A stretch of 64,000 bases of DNA from Sequoia sempervirens (GCA_007258455.2 VDFB02047230.1:157674635-157738634), one strand, 5' to 3'. Shown: positions 35,842 to 47,831, counted from the stretch's first letter. A program made the numbers and translations. Notes: generated by a model from the sequence alone, not told the origin.

Positions 35842-38800
35842 AATCCTTTTTTATTTTTCTCAAATATTGAAACATATGAAATCATTGTTGAAGTATCTAT
35901 TCGGTTAAATTGTTTTGATTTAGTCTCCTTTGTCCTTATTTTACTTTCTTGAAGGAGCTAATATCGGTTAGAATGCTTAGGTCACAATCATTATAAGTTT
36001 TTTTAACGTTCTCATTATGGAAGGTTGAGATTCCTTATAAAGTAATGGTTGACAACAACTCAGAAAACTATTTTATTGTGGCTTGAATAATTGAGCAGCA
36101 CTTACTTGGCTAGGATGAAAACAAAATAATAGTTGATGTTGTACTATCTAATGCTTTATGGATGTGGCATATCCAATAGAGAAATAGCTAAAGAGAGAGC
36201 TCATGCAGTCAGTATAATTTCACCAGCCAATAATAAAAAGGCGCCAACAACAGATACTTGGTTAAAGGATATAATCTAGATTTTGAAGTTGTCTCAGCAT
36301 AGTTTCCCTTCATTGGTTATGCAGTAGAAGATAACACAAGGAAGAGGCATGGCCAATCTCCATGGAAAATGGTATACAAAATTTGTATAAAATTAAAGAT
36401 ACGATAATTGATTGAACGTTATAATCAACATGTTGTATGGACATTATGAAATGAAATAAATTGAATCAAAAAAGCTATGGCAATGTTACAAGTACTCCTT
36501 GATATGATGGCGTCGACAATTAATGAGGAGGAACCCTATGTAGGATATAATAAGTAAAAATTGGAATTAATTGATTTTTTAATATAGCTTTAAGATATGG
36601 TTGCATATATTTTAATAAAGGGAATTCTTGAAATTCAAACTAATCAATTTGTGAGTTATTATCTTATAATTATATATTTTTTTGGAAGTATTTTAACATT
36701 TTAAAATGATTTATTATATGTAATAAAAATTTATATGTACAATTTACAAATTGATAGAACTATTTTTATCAACCAAATTTATTTAAAAAACGCAAATATT
36801 ATAATAGAAATTCTCCAAAATTATTCATCTTATCCAATTATTTAACACTCATTTGAGTACGCTTATTCCCATGCACAGACCATTTTCTAAGGCTTAGCCC
36901 CTTTGCTATCATGGGACTAGTTTGCAATCACAATCTTATTCTCATAGTTGGTAGACTTGTCTTTCCCTAATTCAAAATCTTAAGTTCAAATTTGATTGAC
37001 TTACCACCTTTATGCTTCCCACAAGCAGTTTTGACTAGACATGAGTTTGCACAATATGTTTTTTGTCTTTTATTTAGAAGTATTCAATGCATTCATTCCA
37101 TGCATCAAGGGATCATCAAACCAGAAAGACAAATAATTCAATTTACTCATTTCAATTGGTAACCATTTTAGAAGCATTTGCATTGAGTAAATATTCGTGT
37201 TTCTTAAGACAAATGTGTAAATTTTAGGGTTTGCTAGACAAATGCGCTGAGATTTATAAAGCTTTTGTTCTTTTGTCAAGGACATTTTCACAACTACAAA
37301 ATTGATTGTGTAAGTTTGAATTTGAACTAGAATTATGCATTTGATCTTTGTTAATTTTTAGCATTTCACTTTTGTCTCACCTTGAAGTATGCAATCGATT
37401 CTTGCATACAAATGGGACCTTGTTCTTGATTTTCACATAGTAGGGATAATTATTCCTTTGTGTTGAACCATGTATGGATGACGAGTCAACACCTTTTGAA
37501 CTGATTGAGGACAAGAAGTAATCATGCATGTATTCCCTAAAATGTAAATATAGTGTTACATTGCTAAATTGTTTTTGGACATGCAATTTGTGCTAGAAGA
37601 TGTTTAACTTGTGTTGACTAAATGTTCTAAATGAATTATGGTTGTCCTTAAATACAATAGCCTAGCATGTAATTAAACTATTTTTGACCCATAATCTACC
37701 AAGGATATTCCTTAGGTTAGTCACCACATTATAAAACTTAAAACAAGATTACATTTGGGGGCAATTAGTTGATTGAATTCTATGAACAAGAATTAAACTA
37801 TAGCAAGGAACAAATTCGAGAGAGAGACACCATGAAAAAGGAGACAAGAAATAATGTGAAGCCCCTTAAGGAAAAAACTAATTAAATGTGAGTCATAGTC
37901 ACTTAAGTAACTACAAGTTATTATTTCAATTCATCTTCAATCTATGAACTTGCTTCAAAGCTTACAAACACTCTCCCAAGATTAATTACAACTTTTCCCT
38001 AGGCCTTTACAACACAACAACCATTAATACAAGAGCAAAAATCTCTCAGTTGGCTACCAAAAAGTGAGTTACAAACTCAAATGAGTCCATTTCATGCTTA
38101 GTTTAACCCAAACATGTTATTTATAGATGCCTGAGCTTGGTGGAAGCTGAAGTGACCATCCAAAAAGAAGAGAAAAATAAAAAGTTTGAATTATGGAAAG
38201 CCAAAGGACTACAACATGAATTCATCCCTTTTGCTTGTATTCATAGCCTCACATGATGAATTCACATGGGCTTTTTAGAATTCATTGCTTCAACAAACTT
38301 CTTTGACCTAACTCTTCTAGAAGTGATAACTTTTGCATGTAGGCTCAAAATGAGGTGTCTTTTTTTAATAATTGCACAAATCCTTGAGAGAATTCAAATA
38401 TGTAATTATATTTATATTTTGGTTTCAAATAATAATTGTTTTCCCTTTACAACACAATTGCATTTATAAGCCCATAGCAACCAAAACCAATCCCAAAATG
38501 ATGTCTCCTCTGCCAAAGACTATTCCAAGATGTTTTGTACCATCCCAAACATTCTCATGTATATAAAAAGTAGGCCATTGTCCAAAAGCATGCCACAAAG
38601 TACAAAACTAGATCCATTTTTGGATATTGCCTCCCTAATTAGGGAGCTTTTTGTCCCAAAAAATTAAGGACTCAATGGATGAAGGGGAAGAATCCTTCAA
38701 CACATGACATGTATGCCACTTCATATTACTCCACAATACAAATGACAACTAAAATTTAGTGCTACTTTGCCTCTACTATCTAAATAATACAAAGGAAAAA

Positions 38801-39124
38801 TGCTTGAACACATAACGTAATATTTACATAATTATTTTTTTCTTTAAAGGAATGATACTATTAAATGTTGTCACTTATCTCCCCATGAAGATCGAGGATC
38901 TCATAAGATTGTTTTCATTACAAGCATACAACATGAAGTTTTTACATTCTTGATGATATAATGTGTTCCCTCTCCTATAGAAAATTGCCTTTTGGTAATA
39001 CAAATATGGGCTATCCAATGCAACATACAATAGTAACATTTACCACAACCTCATCATTAAACTTGGAAACAACTAAAAATTTCATTTCACACAAGTAACT
39101 CGTCTATTTTCATCTTTTTAAATT
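35842..39124. other. Downstream flank of GSA
   Basis: AT-rich sequence with no recognisable gene. The GSA 3' UTR lies in its first few hundred bases, but I see no clear AATAAA close to the stop; the nearest is around 36232, and plant signals are often degenerate. Sequence at 37890-38160 has the texture of a retroelement LTR (TTATTTATAGATG near 38119) but has no partner or coding sequence. Confidence 0.4.
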
Positions 39125-39393
39125 TGTAATGAAATAACTTGCATAAGAGAATAATATAATAGGAAATAAGGTGCAAACTTGATGATAATAGGATCCTTTG
39201 ATGGGACAAGCCTCCAAAAGTCTTCAATAATAACATAATTCACAATATGATTATTAACAATTAATCACCACCTCCTATACATAGGTAGAGTAGAAATATT
39301 CTAGTGTTCTAATCCATTGAGGCTGACTTAGCATACTTATGGACTCATAGTAGACTTAATTAATGATTATGTGGCCCATAGTGGGTGTTGCCA
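39125..39393 (-). repeat. 3' LTR of element B
   Basis: Plus strand TGTAATGAAAT...GGTGTTGCCA; on the minus strand it starts TGGCAACACCC and ends ...CATTACA. Aligns with 44821-45069 with many substitutions and small indels. Confidence 0.8.
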
Positions 39394-39398
39394 AAATA

Positions 39399-41283
39399 GT
39401 GTCACTTTTGGGACATCCTGATTTTTGCTTGAAATCCCTTATTTTTAGAAAAACTAGTGATTTAAGCCTTGCGAGGTTCCATCTAAAAGGATTTAATTGA
39501 ATAAGGTTAGATAAGACCCCCTTAGATTAAACCTCCTTGGATAGAACCCCTCTAGTATTAAATCATACCCACAATGGAGTCTCTTTCGCACCTATAAAAA
39601 TGCTGGCAAACAAACACTTATTATTTACCTTTTGAGGGATTAAATAAAGTCACTTAGAAATTATATTTTTCAAGATCGTAGCCTTCGAAATAATCTTTCC
39701 AACAAGTATAGTTTTGATATGTTTTCATTTTATCATTTATTTAATTTGTAATTTGTATTGAACATAGGTTTTTCACTGAACATCAAGTTCTTCATTCTAC
39801 AAAGGTGGAAAAATAGCAAACCATTGTAAAAAAATTCAAAAAATACCTTTGCTCTAGGTATTGATGTCCTTGTTTCACCAAAAAAAAGAGATTTCAGTTT
39901 ATACACAAGTTGTGTTTGATGACATACACCTATGTCCAAATTATAGTTACAATTTCAAAAATTAATTAAAAAATATGTAACAAAAAATTATGAAAAAATA
40001 TCCTTGTCCTAGATTTTGATGTTAAGAATCTATATTTTAAAAATTAGAATTTTATCTTTTGTAGAAAAAAAGTTATGTTTGACGACATAAACGTTACTTT
40101 CTAAAAGATTGTTTACTGTTTAAAACTAGTTATTAAAGGAGATGTTGAAAGATTCATGATTTATTTCAAAAAAAAAAAATTTTAAAATCCACACACAAAT
40201 TGCCACAAGGTAAAAGTACAAAGTTGTGTCACATTTTTGGCCAACTTCACAACACAACTAAATTTAAGTATTTCTAACTAAAAATCAATTTTGGTCAAAC
40301 ATATGATCTAGTAAGATTTATTCTAGCTAAATTAGATACTTCCACAACTTTTTCAACTAAAATTGTTGGCTAGAAGTATATGGAGCACCACTTTAAGGCC
40401 AATTTACCAAAAAATAAAATTATTTGAAAAACTTGAAGTTTCAATAACTCCTCATATAAATAGGTTTTTTTTTTTAAATATAAAAATACTTTTTGTAGAT
40501 CAATAAGTGTAGTTTTCAAAAATATATTTATTTTTATAATTTAATTATTATTTATATTTTATATTTTATTTTTACTAAAATTAAGTTATCAACACAAAAT
40601 ATTAGGTTGATTATCATGCCAAGGAAAAATACTAAAACTTATTTATAAAATTTGAAAAAATTATGATGCACCAGATAAAATAATATATATCAAGATGGTA
40701 TAATTTTTTTTTCCATTTTAGGTAAATATTTAATATGAAATTTGATGTCAAATAGAAACAATTATTTTTTGATACATGTACATTTTAATATTTATTTAAA
40801 AATATAAATTTATCAAAATTGGAAAAAAATTCCATTCACTGAAATTTCAAGCTATAAATACACACAAAAAAATTGAAAGAAAAAAAAAATTATTGTAAAA
40901 AGTTAGACGTCTCATGAAGTTTCATTTTTCAACATTTTATCAGCAACTAAATTATAGTGTTAATTTATTAAAAACTAATTTAAAAAATATATATATTTTT
41001 AATACAAACATAAAATATAATAAAAAATATCCATTTTACTAGTTTGCACCATTTCAAAATTCAAAACATATATGCCACTTTTTAGTGAGTCAAATTTAAA
41101 AGTTGGATCAATGTTGGTTGTTTCCTTTATAAAGTGTGACACAACTTTATAATTTTACCCCACAAATCACTAGTTTGCATCATTTTCAGATTCTCAATGG
41201 TTTCACTACTATAGGTCTCAAAAGGTGAAGATTCTATTAAAAATGTTGATATAAATGTCCATCTTAGCCAAAAAGTGAGACAC
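39399..41283. mobile_element. AT-rich insert with inverted-repeat-like ends inside element B
   Basis: About 1.9 kb of very AT-rich non-coding DNA between element B's chromodomain end and its 3' LTR. The left end reads GTGTCACTTTTGGGAC and the right end, reverse-complemented, GTGTCTCACTTTTTGGC: similar imperfect inverted termini. Removing the block would bring a purine-rich AGGGTGGAATAAC (minus strand) close to the LTR start, where a polypurine tract is expected. Internally, GTGTCACATTTTTGGCC recurs near 40227, and an imperfect duplication of about 180 bp spans 39840-40100. There is no transposase and no clear target duplication, so a non-autonomous DNA transposon is only a candidate. Confidence 0.4.
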
Positions 41284-41364
41284 GGTATTGTTATTCCACC
41301 CTAGTATGTTATCACATATCTCAATACATGCTATAGGATAAGGGTGTAACATGTCTTTCCCCTT

Positions 41365-41629
41365 AAAGCCAACATTGTCCTCAATTTTAATGATCTATAG
41401 ATTCTTTTGTAAGAATGCTGCAACTTCCCATGTTGCATCTTTGCTAGCCAAATTATTCCACTTGACTAGATAATTAGTAATCTCACATGTTCACAATTTC
41501 TTGGTTTGTGTTTGAAGGATTCCCTCAAGTTCTAATATGACCCCACCCTTCACATCAAGCCCTGGTAACTTTGTTTGGGTTGAAATTATGTGTTGATCAA
41601 CTTGCTACTTAATTTTATTATGTAACATT
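41365..41629 (-). pseudogene. Integrase C-terminus and chromodomain of element B
   Basis: The minus strand reads LPGLDVKGGVILELEGIL, the linker typical of chromovirus integrase ends, then TNYLVKWNNL and DATWE, the hallmark of a chromodomain, followed by FLQKN. Chromodomains direct integration toward particular chromatin. A frame change near 41500 (KKL-stop-TCE) and a stop after QKNL break it. Confidence 0.75.
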
Positions 41630-42750
41630 TGTTGTAGAATGTAGAGAGAATTATTTAGAAGAACTAGACAAGATAATAGAAGGATCACACAAGATATACC
41701 GTGGAGAAACCCTTTCGGGAAAAAACTCCACCAAGAATTATTCTATTATTCAAACTCTGAATTACAATAGCTCCAATTCTTGCTTGAGAATGCTTCTTTT
41801 GTCTTTACCAATCTTCTTCACACCTGCAATAACCAATCTCCAAACTCTATTCAACTTGAATGAGATATATAGACAATATGCAACCTTGTAATCTCCAAAT
41901 GGTGATAATTACAATGCATAATCTCAAGCCCTTGAAAAGGTACGCCATATTCCTTCAAGTAGAGTTATTTAGTGAAGACTAAAGCTTAGAACATGTGCTT
42001 TACCCATTTGGGCATCCCAAACTAAAGCTACAACTCATCCTTCACTTCGGTGATAATTCCAAAGCTATTCCTCAAAGATGGCACCCAAAAGAGGGTCCCA
42101 CTTAAAGAGCCTTTAGAAATATCTTATCATGCATTGGAGTTAATTCCAAGAAAGCATCTTGGGCGCCCAAGTTGGCTTCAAGTGATTTCTTGTTAACTGA
42201 AACATTTACTCAACACCATTCCCAAAGAATGGTCATCCCTTGTTAACTGGAGGTAGTCCCTGTTATCTGTCATACAACTCAATGTTATTAGCCATGCATT
42301 CCAAGTTAACTGAAGCTAACTACATGCAACTCAAAATAACAACATGCATGCAACTGAAGAACTGGGGCTGAACTAAACTAAACTGAACTGATTATGAACT
42401 AATGAACTGAACTGAACTGAACTAATAAACTGAACTTAACTGATCTTAACTGAACTTCAAGCATGCAAACATCAAATCCTAACTCCTAGGATCTTTACAT
42501 GCATTCAGAAGTGTTAACTGTTACTCTGTATAGTTAACTGGACACAAGGTGAGTTTCACCTTACCATGTGTGCACCCACATGCTCCTATTATTTAGGAAT
42601 AAATACAAATGTCAATTTCATGATTTATTTCATCCAAATATTAATCTCATCCTAATCTTAGTGTTGTTGAACACATTCCAAGAATCTAGGAGATACATGA
42701 AATAATTAATGTTTTAGGATTTGCAATTAAATGGCATCCTATTTCCAACA
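41630..42750. repeat. Solo LTR with perfect target duplication, inside element B
   Basis: 1121 bp starting TGTTGTAGAATG and ending TTTCCAACA, flanked by ACATT at 41625-41629 and 42751-42755. No coding sequence lies inside, so it is a solo LTR, the product expected from LTR-LTR recombination. It contains an inverted motif, GTGGAGAAACC...CTCCAC (about 41701-41730), seen in many plant LTRs, and a degenerate AACTG repeat near 42370-42450. The orientation and family cannot be set from the sequence. Confidence 0.85.
42370..42455. repeat. Degenerate AACTG simple repeat
   Basis: Runs of AACTGAACTG interspersed with AACTAA and AACTTAACTG units, within the solo LTR. Confidence 0.8.
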
Positions 42751-42755
42751 ACATT

Positions 42756-43532
42756 GTCCTTCTCATTGATACTTGAGAGTACAACTTGTTAGTGTTCTTC
42801 CATTTCTTTAACATATTTGTGTACCTTCAAAGAAGAGGTGATGGCTAGTGGATGGTACTTTTATACCTAGTTAGGATCTCTTTTAGAATACAATCCTTTT
42901 GGCTTATCCCTCAAAATTATTGAGTACCTATCTATAATTTCTTGTGTAGCTAGTGACGTAGGGATCTTTGATTGTTGCACTTGTAATGGAACAATTGATC
43001 CATACCCTTGTTTGCCCCCTTATTAAGCATCTTTTGCATTTGGTGAGAGCTTAGTAGTTGTGGACACTTTGCACATAAACCTCTTAGTTCAAATTTCTTA
43101 CCCCAAGAGTAAAAATGCATAAGTGTCTCCTAGAATTTCATTTCAATTGTTCCTAGCATATTGAGCCATTAGATTCCCAAAATAATATCTACACGAACCA
43201 TTAGGATCATGAACATAGGGAAATCCAACATGCAGTCTCCTGTGGTTAGTTTAATATTATGACAATTCCTTGAACAATTGATTGTGCCTCCGATCACAAT
43301 CATAACATGAATTAATGGGGTTGGCTAAAGAAAATAGTTCAATCATGTTGTCAACTTATTGTGAGTATTCCTTGAGTCAACCAATACTATCACCTTCTCT
43401 TGTTTAAGGAAACCCAATACCTTGAGGGTTTGTGGGGCACTAATATATAATAATGCATGGAAATAAATAGTTGGTTGGAGATCTTTTGAGTCTCCCACAA
43501 TCACTCCTACCTATTCTTCATTACTAGTTTGA
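42756..43532 (-). pseudogene. Protease and start of RT of element B
   Basis: The minus strand reads a chromovirus protease: LKVLGFLKQEKVIVLVDS, where the active site is DSR (43370-43378) instead of DSG, then CHNIKLTTGD, and ELRGLCAK. A linker with IDRYSIILRDKPKGL follows, then VKEMEE at the RT entrance. RT stops there: catalytic motifs are absent and sequence passes within tens of bases to the solo LTR and then to integrase C-terminal coding. Several stops are present. Confidence 0.7.
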
Positions 43533-44760
43533 TCAATATAAGAACTTTTTAGCACATTCATGTCTACTATATTTTTTAATCACAATTAGAACAATTCCTT
43601 TGGTTATTTTTCCTTTAGCTTGTTGAGGTGTTAATCTCATAGGTTGAAGGAATTGTGATGCAAGGGTCCTCCAATCTTTGTTACTAGGGAATTCCTCCCT
43701 TCTATTAGCTAAAACATTTTGGTTTGCTTGCCTTGCAATAAACATTGGTCGAGAGTCAAAAATTGGATTGAAAATGTATACCTCATTTAATGTGGTCCTT
43801 TAGGTCCCCTAGATATATTTCCTTCAAGGTTTCCTTTATAATACACTCCACTTTTAAAGGAAAGGTTTGGAATTGTTGAGTATAGTTTTCAACTATACAA
43901 TTTTTCCTTAATTTGGTGATCTAGCTAAAGTAGATGTCCATGAGACTATAGCCATTATGTGTTGCAAGTTCCTCTTGGAAAATATACCATGTGACAACAC
44001 ATCTCTTCTATTTCTTCTCATCACTATGAATCAACTATACCAAATGAATTGATTTGGTTCCAAATATAATGATTCCATTACAACCTTTTTTTGATATAGA
44101 ACATTATGAAGATCGAAGAATCATTCTAGGTGGCATAGCCAATTCACTTGATCTTTGCCATTGCACATCTCCATCCTTGGCATGAAGTGCTTATTTGGCT
44201 ATAGAATTATTTGTGTGATAGTCTTGATTTTAATTTGAGTGAACCAAGAGGCTTCATGTCGCAATAAACACTTAAGAGAATTTATCTTTAACAATCCCTT
44301 GCATTTTCTTTGCCATTTTTATTTGATTTCCTCCTTAATTTCGATGGCTTAATCATTTATAATGGTTATGGTATCCATATCCTCTACTATTGTATCATCT
44401 TTGTTAGGGATCTTTCCAAGAGCGGTTTAATTCCTTCCTTTGCCTCTTGTTGAATCCCTACCATGATGCAACCAAATACTTTTAGAATTAAATTACACAA
44501 AAATACAAATAAAATGAATTTTTCATTATAACTTACTTATGCCTAGATCTCACATTTTATTAAACATATTCAAGAAATTCCCTAATTTGTAGCCTTGGGA
44601 GTGAATTTGGTGGAAACTCTAATTTCATTATAAATTTAAAATTTATTTCAAATGATCTCAATTCTAAACTCTAGCAACTTCAATATGTCCTTGATCAATC
44701 CACAAAATTATATTTTCTTTCCAAATTGAAAGAGATATGCACCTTACAATTTGACCTCTT
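43533..44760 (-). pseudogene. gag of element B with damaged zinc knuckle
   Basis: The minus strand shows the chromovirus capsid: a VTWYIFQEEL block near 43995, ENYTQQFQTF near 43880, and KETLKEIYLGDLKDHI. An open stretch of 70 residues at 43533-43745 holds MRLTPQQAKGKITKG followed by the zinc-knuckle region, where the His and last Cys of CCHC remain (RHECAKK) but the first two Cys positions read Val. Frequent stops upstream show it is dead. Confidence 0.65.
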
Positions 44761-44807
44761 GAATGAAAATTTGCCTTATTTTTAGCATTTCAAATGCCAA
44801 GATCATT

Positions 44808-44818
44808 CTCTCATACCA
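44808..44818 (-). promoter_or_regulatory. Primer-binding site of element B
   Basis: Minus-strand TGGTATGAGAG, one mismatch from TGGTATCAGAG (initiator methionine tRNA), two bases inside the 5' LTR. This primer type is usual in chromoviruses and differs from that of elements A, C and D. Confidence 0.7.
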
Positions 44819-44820
44819 CT

Positions 44821-45069
44821 TGTAATGAAACAACTTACACAAGAGAATAATATAATACACAATACATTACAAATATTGTATAATAATAGGACACTCTAAG
44901 GGAAAACCTCCAAAATTATTTAATAAGAACATCTACTCACTACCTTCTATGTATGTACATCATTAGAATATTCTAGTGCCCTAATCCCAAAAAGGATGGC
45001 TTAACATACTATAATTATACTTATGAATTCCTAGTAAACTCAATTAAGGCTTATGTGGCCCATAGTAGG
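44821..45069 (-). repeat. 5' LTR of element B, cut by element C
   Basis: Aligns with 39125-39387. Its last bases, expected as TGTTGCCA on the plus strand, are replaced at 45070 by TGTAGACA, the start of element C. Confidence 0.8.
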
Positions 45070-46439
45070 TGTAGACACCCAAATTTGATCACTCCCGTAT
45101 GATCAAATTTACCTCTTTATTAATCCATTCTGTCAATATTAATTTGTTTAATTAATATTACACTTCCCACATAAGGTTCTTAAAGTATTTAATTTAACAA
45201 TTAAACACTTTATCTGGTACCTTTTTCCTCTCTAAATTAAATAAATACATCAATTTATTTAATTTAGTCATTTTAATCTTTTTGAATTAAAATCAATTTA
45301 AAATTCTTTTCTCTCTCCTTGTCACATCCTCCATAATCCATCTCTAACTTGGATTAATTTAATTAATCCATAATTAGGATGTGCATCCTCTTAATTAAGG
45401 ATTAATGTCACATCCTCCTACATTTGCCACTTGTCTCTAATCTTCCATTAATTATCATAATCAAATATTTGCACAACTTTAATCAAAGTCATTAGCCACT
45501 TTTAGCACCACTTTTTAGTCAATCTTTCCATTTTCCTTTCTTGGCATTGACCCTCTTTCCTATGTGAATTTTTAATTCACTTTTATTCATCCTAGGTCTC
45601 TCTCCTCCCCATGTGAATTTTTAATTCACATTTTATCCTTCCAAGGCTTCTAGAATATTTGATTTGTCACCTCATGCACATGTGACCAATTCCCACCTTT
45701 TTGGAAACCCTCTCTTGTCCATTAGATTCTCCTAGGAATGTGAATTTAATTCACATTTATTTCTCCAACCACTTTCTCTTTTCCCATGAAGATTTTTGAG
45801 GAATTCCAAAATTCTTCAAATGTCATTTTCACTCTCACTTGGGGACAAGAAGTTCCTTTTTGAAGAAATATTCTCACTCCCCAAGGTACTTGGAAGGTAC
45901 TTGTCCTTCCTCCACATCATGTACCTCCCTTCCACATCACCTACACATCATCTCACCCTTAGCCACTTCACAATCCACATGTCAAAATATGAGGGCTTGT
46001 GAGTCCTCAACTCACCTTAGCCCTTCATCTTGGCCTTGTTGGATAAATCTCAACCATTGAATTCTTAGAGAATTCAAGTTTATCTATAAATACCTCCCTC
46101 TCTAAGGCATTTCTAACACTTAGCCATTTTGCAACTAAATGCTGCCATTTTGTGCACTCATCTAGCCATCAATTTCATCTATTTGCATTTGCATCCAAGC
46201 ATATAGTTAAATCTTGCATTTAGCCACATCAAGAGCCATCAAAGGAGCATACAAAGGAATCTAAAATCAAGGACCAACCAAGGAGTTTCTGTTGGAAAGA
46301 GAAGGTATAACCATTTGTCATCATCTAACACTTTTTCTCTTTGCATTAACAAATTTCTTAGGCTAATTTTGAGGTGTTTTTTTGTGTTTTTCCATTGCAT
46401 TTTAGTTGTTTAGAATAGGTAAAACATTTTGATATCACA
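45070..46439 (+). repeat. 5' LTR of element C (1370 bp)
   Basis: Starts TGTAGACACCC and ends GATATCACA, four bases before the primer site. It is AT-rich with Pu-Py blocks of the TTTAATTAATT type also seen in the solo LTR at 20842-21495 and the LTR of element D. Only the 5' copy is present in the window. Confidence 0.75.
46085..46092 (+). promoter_or_regulatory. TATA box in the 5' LTR of element C
   Basis: TATAAATA, about 355 bases before the LTR end, at a plausible place for the U3/R boundary. It is the only good TATA match in this LTR. Confidence 0.55.
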
Positions 46440-46443
46440 TTTC

Positions 46444-46461
46444 TGGCACGCCCGGTGGGAC
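46444..46461 (+). promoter_or_regulatory. Primer-binding site of element C
   Basis: TGGCACGCCCGGTGGGAC, four bases after the LTR. It differs from element A's site at three positions and from element D's at two, all transition-type changes. Confidence 0.8.
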
Positions 46462-46519
46462 CCACAAGCAAGTTCCTCAATTTCACATTTGCTAAATTGT
46501 TGAGTTGTTTGTAGGAACA

Positions 46520-47372
46520 CTTCGCAAAAGGGTGACTACGCCCTCCTGGTGACTGCAGAAGGGTGACTGCGCCCTCCTGGTGGCAGAAGGGCGACCACGC
46601 CCTCCTGGTAACCGCAAAAGGGCGACTATGCCCCCTTGGCTGAACTTTCTGTATTAACATTTTTTGCAGAAGGATGACTACGCTCCCTTGGCTGAACTTT
46701 TTGTGTTAATATTTTCTGCAAAAGGGCGACTACGCCCCCTTGGCTAAACTTTTTGTATTAATGTTTTCTGCAGAAGGGTGACTATGCCCCCTTGGATGAA
46801 CTTTTTGTATTAATGTTTTCTGCAGAAGGGCGACTATGCTCCCTTGGATGAACTTTCTGTATTAATATTTTCTTCAGAAGGGCGACTACGCCCCCTTGTC
46901 TGAACTTTTTGTGTTAACGTTTTCTGCAAAATGGTGACTACACCCCCTTGGCTAAACTTTGTATTAACATTTTCTGCAAAAGGGTGACTACGCCCCCTTG
47001 GCTGAAATTTGTATTAATGTTTTCTGCAAAGGGCAACTACGCCCCCTTGGCTGAACTTTCTATAGTAACATTTTCTATAGAAGGGTGACTACACCCCCTA
47101 GGCTGAAATTTTTGTATTAACATTTTCTATAGAAGGGCGACTACGCTCCCTTGGCTAAACTTCCTATATTAACATTTTCTACAGAAGGGCAACTACGCCC
47201 CTTCGTTGAACTTTCTATGCTAACACTTTTTTGCAGAAGGGCGACTACGCCCCTTAGTTAAACTTTCTGTGCTAACTTTTTTTATTGCAAAAGGGCGATT
47301 GCGCCCTCCTGGTCACTGCACAAGGGCGACTGCGCCCTCCTATCAACACTGCAGAAGGGAAAATATGCCCCA
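46520..47372 (+). repeat. Array of ~19 hairpin-forming repeats in the leader of element C
   Basis: Units of about 52 bp (about 30 bp at both edges) with the core AAGGGCGACTACGCCCCCTT followed by a GGCTGAACTTTCTGTATTAA-like spacer. The core contains a perfect inverted repeat, GGGCG-ACTA-CGCCC. I count about 19 cores; six keep a perfect 5-bp stem (near 46590, 46724, 46880, 47241, 47293 and 47323) with loops ACTA, ACCA, ATTG or ACTG. Most other copies are broken by single transitions, some giving G-U pairs in RNA. The array lies in the transcribed leader between primer site and gag. Confidence 0.85.
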
Positions 47373-47778
47373 AAACAACACATTTTGAAAGGTAAAACTG
47401 TCATTTTAGCTTCGATTTTGTTCCTATTTTTTGCTGTTTTCAGGTACTAACCCCCTAGCATTGTTTCTTGCAAGGATATTTGTGTTTTTGCTAACATTTT
47501 GCAGCATATTCTTGTGTAATTGGCGAAGAACGTGGGATAAGACAACTAACAGTTGCTTGCAGGGCCATCCATTAGCTCAGATTTTTAAAACTATCCTTGC
47601 TATTGTCATTAATATAAAAACATAGTCTAATTAGGGGAAGTAATATTTATTGCTTGTTGTGTCTATCTTTTTGTGTTACCCAAAGGGGGCATTAGTTTTT
47701 TTTCACTTTCCCCTTGCACTTCGTGTGAGCTTGGGGAGTAGTTGGAAACAATTAGTGCTTTCTTTCTAGTGGGACCTG

Positions 47779-47801
47779 CTTGGGGATTTCATCACCCCAA
47801 G
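47779..47801. promoter_or_regulatory. Inverted repeat upstream of an internal TATA motif
   Basis: CTTGGGG (47779-47785) and CCCCAAG (47795-47801) form a 7-bp perfect stem with a 9-base loop, about 30 bases before the TATA motif at 47832. Confidence 0.5.
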
Positions 47802-47831
47802 GGACGATTCCAACCACGCGTATCGGCGGGG

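Larger units (their letters stand above)
39125..45069 (-). mobile_element. Element B: chromovirus, internally deleted, minus strand
   Basis: A Ty3/gypsy chromovirus read on the minus strand. Matching LTRs lie at 44821-45069 (5') and 39125-39393 (3'). From right to left come an initiator-tRNA primer site, gag, protease, the start of RT, then directly the integrase C-terminus and a chromodomain. The RT-RNase H-integrase core is missing. Two later insertions sit inside: a solo LTR (41630-42750) and an AT-rich segment (39399-41283). Its outer LTR end is cut by element C at 45070, so element C is younger. The left flank is ...AAATT; the right target duplication is not visible. Confidence 0.8.

Noticed and set aside
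34755..35885. Minus-strand and other-frame open frames overlapping GSA exon 3
   Set aside because: Shadows of the conserved GSA coding frame.
43533..43745. Possible small host zinc-binding protein
   Set aside because: Sequence order matches chromovirus gag nucleocapsid, with LTRs, primer site and protease in place around it.
46358..46660. 100-residue minus-strand open frame with repeated Arg/Pro motifs
   Set aside because: Produced by the hairpin repeats; the frame does not persist through the array.
46520..47372. Regular short repeats with palindromic cores, like a CRISPR array
   Set aside because: The spacers are themselves repeated, not unique, there are no cas genes, and the context is a plant retroelement leader.
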